NCBI RefSeq assembly: GCF_018294505.1
Contig: NC_057803.1
Coordinates: 685,379,881-685,443,880, forward strand
DNA: 64,000 nt
Origin: Triticum aestivum
Lineage: Eukaryota > Streptophyta > Magnoliopsida > Poales > Poaceae
Direction: 5' to 3'
This document shows positions 10,634 to 22,535 of the stretch, in pieces; within the stretch, counting starts at the first letter, position 1; every line of letters begins with the position of its first letter. Position numbers and translations under genes: made by a program. The notes below the pieces were generated by a model. The model worked only from the letters and a program-made list of their open reading frames with translations. It ran no database searches and was not told the DNA's origin.

Positions 10634-11996
10634 GAACATTTATATTATCTTTGTCCTGTAATGTGGAGTAGTGATGCTATGTATTATAATGCTTATGATT
10701 TACATTTTACCTCCTGTGCGGCCGTTTATGAAATCTGAGAGTTGACCAGTCGTCGGCTTCTGCCCCCACGTAGATAGTACAAGGGTGTTCGAGATAAATC
10801 TAAACACTCTTTACTCCAAAGTCTGGTCCTTAAAGGAGGTGTTTAGCGCAACGAACAAGGCTCGGACTATGCGGCCTTTACCGCCCTCACTTAGCCATAG
10901 GAGTTTGACAATTTAAAAAGGTTGGCGAAGCCCCTGGTATTCAGAAGGCCAAACTAGGGGCGTTATACATGCCTAATCGGAGGGATCGACTCTTCGCGTG
11001 AAGCGGTAAAAATCTCTAACGATTTGGAACCCCTCGAACAGCTGACCGGCTCTCGCCGCATCATGATAGTCAGTTTTCATCTTTCTCTACTGAGGTGCTC
11101 ATCTGGAAGAACCAGGACACAATCGCAGTAGTTCTCCCTTTACTACCCTAGCCGATATAGCGGAACGTAGGGTAGTAAGCACAGGAGCCGGGCAACCCAA
11201 CTATTGACCAAAGACATGATTCGGAGCCGATGCATATAGTGCTATAAGTTCGGGGTGCCAAACTATACTGAAAGAAGTGTTCGGACTTTTATTGCCGTAG
11301 AACGGGGTGTAATGAAGCCCCTGGCGCAGTAATACGTACCATAGTGTACGCGTGTAATATATAACATACACAAAGGTGAGGAAACAGGAATAATTAAGTA
11401 ATAAGCTGACGTCACCATTTATCAATTATTGTGATGTAATTAGTACGTCGAGGCGTACTTTGTGTGAGTAAAGTGATAAGCAAGTAAAGCTATTTGACAT
11501 GTTGCAACCAAGGCCGAGCTACATGCGGGTATGTAAAACAAGTATGGCAATCGTTTAATAGAGACCACCTGGGGATTCCCTTGTGTGCCAGAGCTTCTTG
11601 CCTCCTTGGTGTGTTCTTTAAATGGGTCGTCCATATAGACCTCGAAAAGAGAAAAGACCCGTGATAATAGAAAGAAAAAATAAAGGCGGGCGAATCCAGG
11701 GTCGGTCAAGCCGCACTGTGGATCGCGAGCGAGTTATGCCTCGATCAGTGCCCATGAGGTTTGAGTGCGTAATTATGTACGCGCGGCACGGGTGCCTCCT
11801 TCCTCATCGGGGCTGGGGCGGAGGCCGAATTTACTAATTCAGCTCTTGATGAACCGAATTTGCCCTTTTGTAGTGTAGTTCGTACTTTCTTGACGATGTC
11901 CAATGGTTCGGCGGCCGGATTATGGTGCCGCTTTAGAAGGCCGCTCTGTACTTCTGCTACTAGGGCGGTGGTATGTTCCTCTATACGGAGGGAATG
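10634..11996. other. Non-coding spacer of Gypsy-2
   Basis: Between the antisense gene and protease. This is where Gypsy-4 has its pol, but no RT, RNase H or integrase motif is visible on either strand here. Only short unsupported ORFs were seen. Confidence 0.6.
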
Positions 11997-12560
11997 TTAT
12001 GTGTTTCCATTTACTATAATGACGCCGTGTGGACCAGGCATCTTGAGCTTGAGATAAGCATAATGTGGCACCGCGTTGAATTTGTCGGACGCAGTTTGTC
12101 CGAGCAATGCGTGGTAGCCACTGTGGAAGGGGACGATATCGAAGATTAGCTCTTCGCTTCGGAAGTTATCCGGGGAACCAAAGACCACCTCCAGCGTGAT
12201 TGAGCCTGTACAGCGGGCTTCCACGCCTGGTATAACTCCTTTAAAGGTAGTTATCGTGGGCTTGATTCGTGAGGGATTAATGCCCATTTTGCGCACTGTA
12301 TCCTGATAGAGCAGGTTAAGGCTGCTACCACCGTCCATTAGGACTCGTGTCATGTGAAATGCGTCGATGATTGGGTCCAGTACCAATGCGGCCGAACCGC
12401 CATGACGGATACTAGTTGGATGATCACTACGATCGAATGTGATAGGGAATGACCACCATGGGTTAAATTTTGGGGCGACTGGCTCTACCGCGTAGACGTC
12501 CCTAAGTGCGCGCTTGCACTCCCTTTTGGGGATGTGTGTAGCATATATCATGTTCACCAT
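11997..12560 (-). pseudogene. Gypsy-2 aspartic protease
   Basis: A 187-residue open frame with the retropepsin-like motif RVLMDGGSSLNLLYQDTV (D-G-G active site), preceded by NPWWSFPITFDRSDHPTSIRHGGSAALVLDPIIDAFHMTR and followed by the YHALLGQTASDKFNAVPHYAYLKLKMPGP flap region. It resembles the Gypsy-4 protease at 37480-38202. It would mature Gag. The frame is open here but upstream gag is interrupted, so the polyprotein cannot be made. Confidence 0.8.
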
Positions 12561-13700
12561 TTTGAATTGAGGCGGGAATTTCTTCTACCCCCCGTTGTTC
12601 GGCTACCGAGGTTCCTCGTCTTCGTCCTCGCTCTGCGATTCCCCTTCCTTGTTTCCACTATTTACCTTGCTGGCTTGCTTAAGGACCCGGCAAACTCTGG
12701 TAGTAAGGTTGGCCGGTTTGTCTGGGGTGCCATGTATTTGGCAAGGACGATCGAGTATGCGGTCCAAGCTTGATGGTCCTCCGCCGTTCCTTTTATATGG
12801 CTTCTTTCGCTGGCCGGATTTGGAGTTGCTGAATCCGGCGTGAACTGTGGTGTCATAGGTGTTATCGCCATTGTTTCGGCGTTTGTGTCTGTTGCGTTAG
12901 AGCTTGCTGGTGCTATTTTTGGCCTCAGAGGGGCCTGCTTCGTTGGTTGTGTTTGTGTTGCGAGCCAGCCAACTATCTTCTCCCGCGCAAAAGCGGGTCA
13001 TAAGTGCCATGAGGGCTGCCATGGATCTTGGCTTTTCTTGGCCGAGGTCGTGGGCTAGCCATTCGTCACGGATGCTGTGTTTAAAGGCTACTAGGGCTTC
13101 GGCATCTGGACAGTCAATGATCTGGTTCTTTTTGGTTAGGAACCTAGTCCAGAATTTTCTGGCTAATTCTCTAGGTTGTTGAACTATGTGGCGTAAGTCG
13201 TCGGCATTGGGTGGCCGGACATATGTACCTTGGAAGTTGTCAAGACTTCCAGGTCCTTCCAGTTGCCGATGGAATTCTTGGGCAGGCTATTCAGCTAGTG
13301 TCTAGCTGGCCCTTTGAGTTTCAGTGGGAGGTATTTGATGGCGTGGAGGTCGTCTCCCCGGGCCATGTGGATGTGGAGAATAAAGTCCTCAATCCATACT
13401 GCGGGGTCGGTTGTTATGTCGTATGATTCAATATTGACGGGCTTGAATCCCTCGGGGAATTCGTGATCTAGCACCTCGTCTGGGAAACAGAGAGGGCGTA
13501 CGGCGCCTCTATAGCAGGCCGCATCACGGTGCATCTCCGATGGAGTGCGTCTGCGGTTGTCGGTCCGGGTGTGACTAGGTTTGTCACGCCTGAATAGGTA
13601 GCCGTCATCCCGAATTGGGAGGCATCCTCGCGAGCCGTAGATTGATCTGGTGTGTTCTGCTCTACTGTCCAGCTCCTGCCGAAGGTCGTATGTATGGTCC
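12561..13700 (-). pseudogene. Gypsy-2 gag, middle and C-terminal part
   Basis: Frame pieces on the minus strand carry YDITTDPAVWIEDFILHIHM and ARGDDLHAIKYLPLKLKGPA, the capsid-like Retrotrans_gag core, followed by broken frames that end in an acidic linker before protease. Gypsy-3 is inserted at 13700/20735, separating this part from the N-terminal gag at 20740-21935; the frame reads toward HTYDLRQELDSRAEHTRSIYG on this side. Confidence 0.75.
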
Positions 13701-15267
13701 TGATACGTCTCCAACGTAACTATAATTTTTGATTGCTCCATGCTATATTATCTACTGTTTTGGACTATATTGGGCTTTATTTTCCACTTTTATATTATTT
13801 TTGGGACTAACCTATTAACCGGAGGCCAAGCCCAGAATTGTTGTTTTTTGCCTATTTCAGTGTTTCCAAGAAACGGAATATCAAACGGAGTCCAAACGGA
13901 ATGAAACCTTCGGGAACGTGATTTTCTCACCGAACGTGATCCAGGAGACTTGGACCCTACGCCAAGGCATCGGAGAGGCGGTCATGAGGGTGGGGGGCGC
14001 CCCCCCTAGGGCGCACCCCCCTGCCTCGTGGGCCCCTCGGTGCTCCTCCGACGTACTTCTTCCTCCTATATATACCTACATACCCCCAAATGATCAGAAC
14101 AGGAGCCAAAAACCTAATTCCACCGCCGCAACTTTCTGTATCCATGAGATCCCATCTTGAGGCCTGTTCCGGAGCTCCGCCGGAGAGGGCCCTCATCACG
14201 GAGGACTTCTACATCATCATAGCCTCTCCGATGAAGTGTGAGTAGTTTACCTCAGACCTTCGGGTCCATAGTTAGTAGCTAGATGGCTTCTTCTCTCTTT
14301 TTGGATCTCAATACAAAGTTCTCCCCCTCTCTTGTGGAGATCTATTCGATGTAATCTTCTTTTTGTGGTGTGTTTGTTGAGACTGATGAATTGTGGGTTT
14401 ATGATCAAGTCTATCTATGAATAATATTTGAATCTTCTCTGAATTCTTTTATGTATGATTGGTTATCTTTGCAAGTCTCTTCAAATTATCCATTTGGTTT
14501 GGCCAACTAGATTGGTAGTTCTTGCCATGGGAGAAGTGCTTAGCTTTGGGTTCGATCTTGCATTGTCCTTTCCCAGTGATAGAAGGGGCAGCAAGGCACG
14601 TATTGCATCGTTGCCATCGAGGATAACAAGATGGGGTTTATTTCATATTGCATGAATTTATCTCTCTACATCATGTAATCTTGCTTAAGGCGTTACTCTG
14701 TTTTTAACTTAATACTCTAGATGCATGCTGGATAGCGGTCGATGATTGGAGTAATAGTAGTAGATGCAGAATCATTTCGGTCTACTTGTCACGGACGTGA
14801 TGCCTATATACATGATCATGCCTAGATATTCTCATAACTATGCTCAATTCTGTCAATCGCTCAACAGTAATTTGTTCACCCACCGTAGAATACTTATGCT
14901 CTTGAGAGAAGCCACTAGTGAAACCTATGGCCCTCGGGTCTATTCTCATCATATCAATCTCCATCACTTTAATCTTGCTTTGCTTTTTTACTTTGCTTTT
15001 ACTTTTCACTTTGCATCTTTATACCAAAAATACCAAAAATATTATATCTATCAGATCTCACTCTCGTAAGTGACCGTGAAGGGATTGACAACCCCTACTC
15101 GCGTTGGTTGCGAGTAGCTATCGTTTTGTGCAGGTACGAGGGACTTGAGCGTGGCCTCCTACTGGATTGATACCTTGGTTCTCAAAAACCGAGGGAAATA
15201 CTTACGCTACTCTGCTGCATCATCCCTTCCTCTTCGGGCAAAACCAACGCAAGCTCAAGATGTAGCA
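13701..15267 (+). repeat. Gypsy-3 5' LTR
   Basis: Starts TGATACGTCTCCAACG and ends GATGTAGCA. It pairs with 19170-20734. The opening resembles Athila-type wheat families (Sabrina/WHAM/Fatima group, from memory). Confidence 0.93.
14066..14075 (+). promoter_or_regulatory. TATA box in Gypsy-3 5' LTR
   Basis: CTATATATAC lies in a pyrimidine-rich context after a GC-rich block and is conserved in the 3' LTR near 19534. It is the likely core promoter of the element. Confidence 0.55.
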
Positions 15268-15278
15268 AGAAGGATTTC

Positions 15279-15297
15279 TGGTGCCGTCGCCGGGGAG
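15279..15297 (+). other. Primer-binding site of Gypsy-3
   Basis: TGGTGCCGTCGCCGGGGAG lies 11 bases downstream of the LTR end. It is a form of the TGGCGCCGTTGCCGGGGA site common in Athila-type plant elements and fixes the element's orientation. Confidence 0.75.
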
Positions 15298-15523
15298 TCT
15301 ACGCAAAAAGTCAACATACCAAGTACCCATCACAATCCCTATCTCTTGCATTACATTATTTTCCATTTGCCTCTCGTTTTCCTCTCCTCCACTTCACCCT
15401 TGCCGTTTTATTCGCCCTCTCTCTCTCTATCCTCCCTCTCAATTTGCCTCTTTTGCCTGCTTGCCCTCTTGTCTGCTCGTGTGCTAGTTTGCTTGTCGTC
15501 ATGACTAGTCGCATATCTTCTCC

Positions 15524-16312
15524 TTGTCTCCCGAGAGTGAAGTTTTAAATTTTAAACAAAGGGAGGGAGAAAATCTAAAAGATGCTTGGTATAGAATTTG
15601 GAATGCTCAAAATAGATCTACCAGGAAGCAATCTACCTTAGTTCTTCTCCGCAATTTTTATGTAGGTGTTAATCCTTGGTATAGATATATCCTCGATACC
15701 ATTACCGGAGGGAACTTCTTGGATAGCCATACTTTTGATTCTTATAATGCTATGTTAAATTTATTTGGCTCACCACCTCTTTTGGTTAATGGAACCATGT
15801 TAACTTTCGAGCATGTCATGCAAAGACTTGAAATTATTGAAAATAAAGTTGCTACTATTGAATTAATTGAAAATCTAGATAAAAAGATCCACAATCAAAT
15901 TACTCAATATGGATCTAAGGTAGGAATGACTTTGAAAAATATTAAGGAAAAAGAACCCATAGTTAATGAGAAGATAAACTTAGATTCTACTAGAATTGAT
16001 AAACTTGAGGGTATAATTACAAACTTGGGAACCGCTTTTTCTTCCATAAAGAATACTCCAAGTCCTCCTACTAAAATTGCCAAGCTTATGTATGTTCCTA
16101 AAAATAAGGGTGAATCATCTAGTAAGGAAACTGCGGATCTTAAATCTATAAGTATTCGTCCCAATCTTTTTGCTATCATTAAGGAACCAATTGCTACAAA
16201 TGAATTTTTCGATCTTGTGCCTAAAAGTTTGATAATCCCTAGAAATAAAGAAATTCCTAAGGGAAACAGATGCCTCATCGAAGAATTGCCTACCAAAGAT
16301 GGCAATACCTAG
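15524..16312 (+). CDS. Gypsy-3 gag-like ORF (262 aa)
   Basis: The product begins with LNFKQREGENLKDAWYRIWN, RNFYVGVNPWYRYILDTITG and FDSYNAMLNLF, matching the order of Athila-lineage Gag (FxQxxxESLxEAWERFK...FYxGL...AGGxFM). The rest is lysine-rich, coiled-coil-prone (NLDKKIHNQITQYGSK) with no zinc knuckle. It is much shorter than a full Gag and there is no Pol downstream. The start ATG at 15524 lies inside the reading frame rather than at a conserved Gag N-terminus, so the true start may be upstream or lost. Role, if expressed, would be particle assembly or none. Confidence 0.6.
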   Translation: MSPESEVLNFKQREGENLKDAWYRIWNAQNRSTRKQSTLVLLRNFYVGVNPWYRYILDTITGGNFLDSHTFDSYNAMLNLFGSPPLLVNGTMLTFEHVMQRLEIIENKVATIELIENLDKKIHNQITQYGSKVGMTLKNIKEKEPIVNEKINLDSTRIDKLEGIITNLGTAFSSIKNTPSPPTKIAKLMYVPKNKGESSSKETADLKSISIRPNLFAIIKEPIATNEFFDLVPKSLIIPRNKEIPKGNRCLIEELPTKDGNT

Positions 16313-19169
16313 ATCTATCCTCGCTTTTATGCCTAGCTAGGGGCGTTAAACGATAGCGCTTGTTGGGAGGCAACCCAATTTTATTTTTATTCCTTGATTT
16401 TTGCTCCTGCTTAGTAGTAAATAAATTATTTAGCCTCTGTTTTGGTTGTGTTTTTTGTGTTTAATTAGTGTTTGTGCCAAGTAGAACCGTTGGGAAGACT
16501 TGGGGAAAGTCTTGTTGAACTTGCTGTAAAAAACAGAAACTGTAGCGCTCACGAGAACTGCTGTCATTTTTATTTGAAGAGTGATATTTAGTTAATTCTT
16601 TTTTCAGATGATTAACAGATAAATTCCTCACGTCCAGCAATTTATTTTAGAATTTTTGGGGTTCCAGATCTTGCACTAGCTGCAGATTACTACAGACTGT
16701 TCTGTTTTTGACAGATTCTATTTTTCGTGTGTTGTTTGCTTATTTTGATGAATCTATGGTTAGTAAAATAGTTTATAATCCATAGAGAAGTTGGAATACA
16801 GTAGGTTTAACACCAATATAAATAAAGAATGAGTTCATTACAGTACCTTGAAGTGGTCTTTTGTTTTCTTTCGCTAACGGAGCTCATGAGTTTTCTACTT
16901 TAAGTTTTGTGTTGTGAAGTTTTCAAGTTTTGGGTGAATTATTGTGATGGATTATGGAACAAGGAGTGGCAAGAGCCTAAGCTTGGGGATGCCCATGGCA
17001 CCCCCAAGATAATCCAAGTACACCAAGAAGTCAAAGCTTGGGGATGCCCCGGAAGGCATCCCCTCTTTCGTCCACTTCCATCGGTAATTTACTTGGAGCT
17101 ATATTTTTATTCACCAACATGATATGTGTTTTGCTTGGAGCGTCTTGTATTATTTGTGTCTTTGTGTCTTAGTATGCCACAATCATCCTTTCTGTACACA
17201 CCTTTTGAGATATCCATACATGAATTAAAATTTGATAGAATACTCTATGTGCTTCACTTATATCTTTTGAGCGTTATAGTTTTGCTCTATGTGCTTCACT
17301 TATATATTTTGAGTGTTATAGTTTTGCTCTATGTGCTTCACTTATATCTTTTGAGCGTTATAATATTGCTCTATGTGCTTCACTTATATCTTTTAGAGCA
17401 CGGTGGTGGATTTTTTTAAAAGAAACTATTGATCTCTCATGCTTCACTTAAATTATTTTGAGAGTCTCTTAATAGCATGGTAATTTGCTTAATAATAATA
17501 TGCTTGGTATTCAAGATTTGTGAAACTTTCTTTTGAGTGTGTTGAATACTAAGAAAAGATTGAAGCGTGATAATTGTTTTGAGATATGGAGGTGATAATA
17601 TAAAAGTCATGCTAGTTGAGTAGTTGTGAATTTAAAGAATACTTGTGCTAAAGTTTGTGATTCCCGTAGCATGCACGTATGGTGAACCGTTATGTGATGA
17701 AGTCGGAGCATGATTTATTTATTGATTGTCTTCCTTATGAGTGGCGGTCGGGGACGAGCGATGGTCTTTTCCTACCAATCTATCCCCCAAGGAGCATGCG
17801 CGTAATACTTTGCTTTGATAACTTCTAGACTTTTGCAATAAGTATATGAGTTCTTTATGACTAATGTTGAGTCCATGGATTATACGCACTCTCACCCTTC
17901 CACCTTTGCTAGCCTCTCTAATACCGTGCACTTTTCGCCGGTATCATACACCTACCATATACCTTCCTCAAAAGAGCCACCATACCAACCTTTTATGGCA
18001 TTTCCATAGCCATTCCGAGATATATTGCCATGCAACTTTCCACTGTTCCGTTTATCATGACACACTCCATCATTGTCATATTGCATATCCCGGTACACCA
18101 CCGGAGGCATTCATATAGAGTCATATTTTGTTCTAAGTATCGAGTTGTAATTGTTGAGTTATAAGAAAAATAAAAGTGTGATGATCATCATTATTAGAGC
18201 ATTGTCCCAAGTGAGGAAAGGATGATGGAGACTATGATTCCCCCATAAGTCGGGATGAGACTCCGGACGAAAAATAAATAAAAAAAGAGGCCAAAGAAGC
18301 CCAAATAAAAAGAGGCCATAAAAAAAGATAAAAGGCCCAAATATAAAAAATAAAAAACATAAAAAATGAATGAGAGAAAAAGAGAGAAGGGACAATGTTA
18401 CTATCCTCTTACCACACTTGTGGTTCAAAGTAGCACCATGATCTTCATAGTAGAGAGTCTCTCATGTTATCACTTTCATATACTAGTGGGAATCTTTCAT
18501 TATAGAACTTGGCTTGTATATTCCAATGATGGGCTTCCTCAAATTGCCCTAGGTCTTCATGAGCAAGCAAGTTGGATGCACACCCACTTAGTTTCTTTTT
18601 GAGCTTTCATATACTTATAACTCTAGTGCATCCGTTGCATGGCAATCCCTACTCACTCACATTGATATCTATTGATGGGCATCTCCATAGCCCGTTGATA
18701 CACCTAGTTGATGTGAGACTATCTTCTCCTTTTTGTCTTCTCCACAACCACCATTCTATTCCACCTAAAGTGCTATATCCATGGCTCACGCTCATGTATT
18801 GCGTGAAGATTGAAAAAGTTTTGAAAAAGTTAGAGTATGAAACAATTGCTTGGCTTGTCATCGGGGTTGTGCATGATTTAAATACTTTGTGTGGTGAAGA
18901 TAGAGCATAGCCAGACTATATGATTTTGTAGGGATAACTTTCTTTGGCCATGTTATTTTGAGAAGACATAATTGCTTTGTTAGTATGCTTGAAGTATTAT
19001 TATTTTTATGTCAATATAAACTTTTGTCTTGAATCTTTCGAATCTGAATATTCATATCACAATTAAGAAGATTTGCATTGAAAATATGCCAAGTAGCACT
19101 CTGCATCAAAAAATTTCTTTTTATCATTTACCTACTCGAGGACGAGCAGGAATTAAGCTTGGGGATGCC
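16313..19169. other. Gypsy-3 internal non-coding region
   Basis: AT-rich stretch without a credible coding region on either strand; it occupies the space where pol would be. It holds a 42-bp tandem repeat (17243-17398), a stretch of AAATAAAAAA-type low complexity around 18270-18365, and the polypurine tract before the 3' LTR (AGCTTGGGGATGCC ending at 19169). The phrase 'AAGCTTGGGGATGCC' also occurs near 16979 and 17036, that is, purine-tract-like copies inside the element. Confidence 0.7.
17243..17398. repeat. 42-bp tandem repeat, about 4 copies
   Basis: Units begin CTCTATGTGCTTCACTTATA at 17243, 17285, 17327 and 17369, exactly 42 bp apart. The length is a multiple of three, so the ORF over it (17126-17419) reads a 14-residue hydrophobic repeat (LLYVLHLYLLSVIV). 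The repeat, not selection, probably keeps the frame open. Confidence 0.85.
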
Positions 19170-20734
19170 TGATACATCTCCAACGTATCTGTAATTTTTG
19201 ATTGCTCCATGCTATATTATCTACTGTTTTGGACTATATTGGGCTTTATTTTCCACTTTTATATTATCTTTGGGACTAACCTATTAACCGGAGGCCCAGC
19301 CCAGAATTGCTGTTTTTTTGCCTATTTTAGTGTTTGGAAGAAACGGAATATCAAACGGAGTCCAAACGGAATGAAACCTTTGGAACATGATTTTCTCACC
19401 GAACATGATCCAGGAGACTTGGACCCTACGCCAAGGCATCGGAGAGGCGGTCACGAGGGTGGGGGCACCCCCAGCTAGGGCGCGCCCCCTGCCTCGTGGG
19501 CCCCTCGATGGTCCTCCGACGTACTTCTTCCTCCTATATATACCTACGTACCCCCAAACGATCAGAACAGGAGCCAAAAACCTAATTCCACCGCCGCAAC
19601 TTTCTGTATCCACGAGATCCCATCTTGGGGCATGTTCCGGAGCTCCGCCGGAGAGGGCCGTCATCACGGAGGACTTCTACATCATCATAGCCTCTCCGAT
19701 GAAGTGTGAGTAGTTTACCTCAGACCTTCGGGTCCATAGTTAGTAGCTAGATGGCTTCTTCTCTCTTTTTGGATCTCAATACAAAGTTCTCCCCCTCTCT
19801 TGTGGAGATCTATTCGATGTAATCTTCTTTTTGCGGTGTGTTTGTTGAGACCGATGAATTGTGGGTTTATGATCAAGTCTATCTATGAATAATATTTGAA
19901 TCTTCTTTGAATTCTTTTGTGTATGATTGGTTATCTTTGCAAGTCTCTTCGAATTATCCGTTTGGTTTGGCCAACTAGATTGGTAGTTCTTGCCATGGGA
20001 GAAGTGCTTAGCTTTGGGTTCGATCTTGCGGTGTCCTTTCCCAGTGACAGAAGGGGCAGCAAGGCACGTATTGCATCGTTGCCATCGAGGATAACAAGAT
20101 GGGGTTTATTTCATATTGCATGAATTTATCTCTCTACATCATGTCATCTTTCTTAAGGCGTTACTCTGTTTTTAACTTAATACTCTAGATGCATGCTGGA
20201 TAGCGGTCGATGAGTGGAGTAATAGTAGTAGATGCAGAATCGTTTCGGTCTACTTGTCACAGACGTGATGCCTATATACATGATCATGCCTAGATATTCT
20301 CATAACTATGCTCAATTCTGTCAATTTCTCAACAGTAATTTGTTCACCCACCGTAGAATACTTATGCTCTTGAGAGAAGCCACTAGTGAAACCTATGGCC
20401 CCGGGGTCTATTCTCATCATATCAATCTCCATCACTTTAATCTTGCTTTGCTTTTTACTTTGCTTTTACTTTTCACTTTGCATCTTTATACCAAAAATAC
20501 CAAAAATATTATATCTATCAGATCTCACTCTCGTAAGTGACCGTGAAGGGATTGACAACCCCTAATCGTGTTGGTTGCGAGTAGCTATCATTTTGTGCAG
20601 GTACGAGGGACTTGATTGTGGCCTCCTACTGGATTGATACCTTGGTTCTCAAAAACCGAAGGAAATACTTACGCTACTCTGCTGCATCATCCCTTCCTCT
20701 TCAGGGAAAACCAACACAAGCTCAAGACGTAGCA
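19170..20734 (+). repeat. Gypsy-3 3' LTR
   Basis: From TGATACATCTCC to GACGTAGCA, colinear with the 5' LTR over its full length, followed by GGTCC. Confidence 0.93.
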
Positions 20735-20739
20735 GGTCC

Positions 20740-21935
20740 CGAGCTGTTATGTCCCTGTTTTTGCGAGGTGGTGGGGCAGGTTGTTGTTTGGCTTGAGTTG
20801 TTGCTTTATCCCGACAGCGGGGTGGTCGGTCCGCCGAACTATCCTGACCGCGTGGTGGTCAATCCGCATTGCGTGAGGGAGGTATGGGATTTGGTGCTTC
20901 CTCATCGAACTGAGGTAGCAGTCTACGCTTTGGGTAACTCTTGACTTGGCGCTCTAGGCCGTATTATTCGGCTGCCAGGACGTCGGTCCACCTGTCAATG
21001 AGCAAGTTTTGATCAGCCTGGAGCTGTTGTTGTTTCTTTTTCAGGCTTCTGGCGGTAGCTATTAGCTGGCGCTTGAAGCGTTTCTGCTCTAGGGGTGCCT
21101 CAGGCACGATGAAATCCTCGCTGCTGAGGCTCTCCTCATCTTCGGAGACTGGACGATAGCTATCATCATCCAAGTCGTTGGGTGTGGCCTGTTTACCAGG
21201 GTCATCTTGCCCGTTGTCTTGTTCCTTTGGTTCGGATGCGGCTCAAACATGGTCTTCATTGTTTTCGGCATCGCCTGGAGTACCATTTTCTCTGGTTCCA
21301 GTGTTGTCATTTTTTGAGTGGTGAGGCTTGGAGCGGTGTTTGGAGCGCCGGCGCTTGGACTGTGTCCTAGAAGGCCTGTCCACGACTGGATCCCCTTTGT
21401 CATCATCGATAGCTTCTTTAGGTGTGTCGACCATGTACACATCGTACGAAGAGGTGGCCGTCCAATGTCCAGTAAATGGCGGGTTTTGTCCTTGCTCCTG
21501 GTCGTCATCGTCTTCCATACCGTCGATGTCTTCGGAGCTGTAATCGAGCACGTCGGTTAAATCATTGATAGTGGCTATGAACTGGGTGGCGGGTGGGAAA
21601 CAGAATTTCCCATCATCAGCCTCTGGCTCGAACCGCACATAGTTGGGCTGCGAGTCCTTCTCTAAGGATAGGTTCTTTAAAGAGTTTAGCACATCACCCA
21701 AGGGCGAGTGCTCGAAGATGTCTGCGGCGCTAAATTCAAAAATTGATAACCGATCCAGCTCGGTGTCCGCAGGCGTACCCGATTTGGAACTCATGGTCGG
21801 AGACGAGTCCGGAGTTCCATTAACGTAGGTATCGCGGGATGCCGAGTCCGTGTGCGGCTCCAACGCCGGGGACTCTGTGGCTTCGGATGGCACGGTTTGC
21901 TCCGGTTCTAAGGCCGTTGCAGCAGCTGGGGACAT
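20740..21935 (-). pseudogene. Gypsy-2 gag, N-terminal part
   Basis: Minus-strand frames starting at 21935 encode an acidic leader (ALEPEQTVPSEATESPALEP, TDVLDYSSEDIDGMEDDDDQ) followed by a basic serine/arginine patch (SRTQSKRRRSKHRSKPHHSK) and a second acidic segment (YRPVSEDEESLSSEDF) with a coiled-coil helix ahead of the capsid-like part. A TGA near 21243 splits it. Gypsy-3 interrupts it at 20735. Such long charged N-termini are usual in Tat-lineage Gag. Confidence 0.65.
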
Positions 21936-22239
21936 CCGCTGGATGTGATCCGGTGAGGGATTTATGTCATGTTCATCGGAGCTAGGGGAGCGATCGCTGC
22001 GGTCTCAAATCCGTTGAAGATCAAGTCTCCATGGATATCCGTGACATAGTTCAGGCTTCCAAACCTGTCCTGGTGGCCAGGGGCGTAGCTGTCGATCTGC
22101 TCCAGATGGCCAAGCGAGTTGGCCCGCAGTACGAAGCCGCCGAACACGAAAATCTGTCCAGGGAGATAGGTTTCTCCTTGGGCAGTGTCGCTGTAGATGG
22201 TTGAAGGAGCCATCGAACCTTCAGTGGATGGCACAGTGG

Positions 22240-22260
22240 AACTCTCAATGAAAGCACCAA
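22240..22260 (-). other. Primer-binding site region of Gypsy-2
   Basis: Immediately inward of the right LTR the minus strand reads TTGGTGCTTTCATTGAGAG. It is the only candidate for the PBS and confirms minus orientation; the matching tRNA was not identified. Confidence 0.5.
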
Positions 22261-22535
22261 TGTCGGTGTCAAAACTGGCGGATCTCAGGTAGGGGGTCCC
22301 GAACTATGCGTCTAGGATCGATGGTAACAGGAGACAGGGGACACAATGTTTACCTAGGTTCGGGCCCTCTCTATGGAGGTAATACCCTACGTCTTGCTTG
22401 ATTGATATTGATGAATATGGGTGTTACAAGAGTTGATCTACCACGAGATCATGATGGCTAAACCCTAAAAGCCTAGCCTATATGACTATGGTAATGAATC
22501 TATATGGCTAAAACCCTTAGTCCAGGACTCCCTCA
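22261..22535 (-). repeat. Gypsy-2 5' LTR (right copy, 275 bp, internally deleted)
   Basis: Same ends as the left copy but lacks the segment matching 6742-6966; about 15 bp of filler (TATATGGCTAAAAC) sits at the break and resembles LTR sequence just upstream (ATGATGGCTAAACC). In the minus orientation this is the promoter LTR, and the missing part includes the U3 region with the TATA-like box, so transcription from it is unlikely. Confidence 0.85.

Larger units (their letters stand above)
13701..20734 (+). mobile_element. Gypsy-3: non-autonomous Athila-type LTR retrotransposon
   Basis: Complete 7,034-bp element with 1,567- and 1,565-bp LTRs and target duplicate GGTCC at 13696-13700 and 20735-20739. 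The primer-binding site (15279) and polypurine tract (before 19170) put it on the plus strand. The interior has one short gag-like ORF and no protease, RT, RNase H or integrase, so it depends on a relative for movement. By-eye LTR comparison gives roughly 3-4 percent mismatch, mostly transitions. It is inserted in Gypsy-2 gag, hence younger than Gypsy-2. Confidence 0.93.
6503..22535 (-). mobile_element. Gypsy-2: non-autonomous Gypsy element with antisense gene, host of Gypsy-3
   Basis: Bounded by LTRs 6503-6989 and 22261-22535, both starting TGTCGGTGTCAAAAC and ending GGACTCCCTCA, with target duplicate GTCCG at 6498-6502 and 22536-22540. Orientation is minus: gag (from 21935 leftward) and protease (12560-11997) lie next to the right LTR. 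No reverse transcriptase, RNase H or integrase motif is seen; the plus strand next to the left LTR instead has a spliced Transposase_28-type gene (7544-10633). It would depend on an autonomous relative for mobility. Gypsy-3 is inserted in gag. Net length without Gypsy-3 is about 9.0 kb. Confidence 0.9.

Noticed and set aside
13957..14199. Minus-strand ORFs at 13957-14199 and 19284-19667
   Set aside because: Identical positions in both Gypsy-3 LTRs; GC-rich LTR segment without coding evidence.
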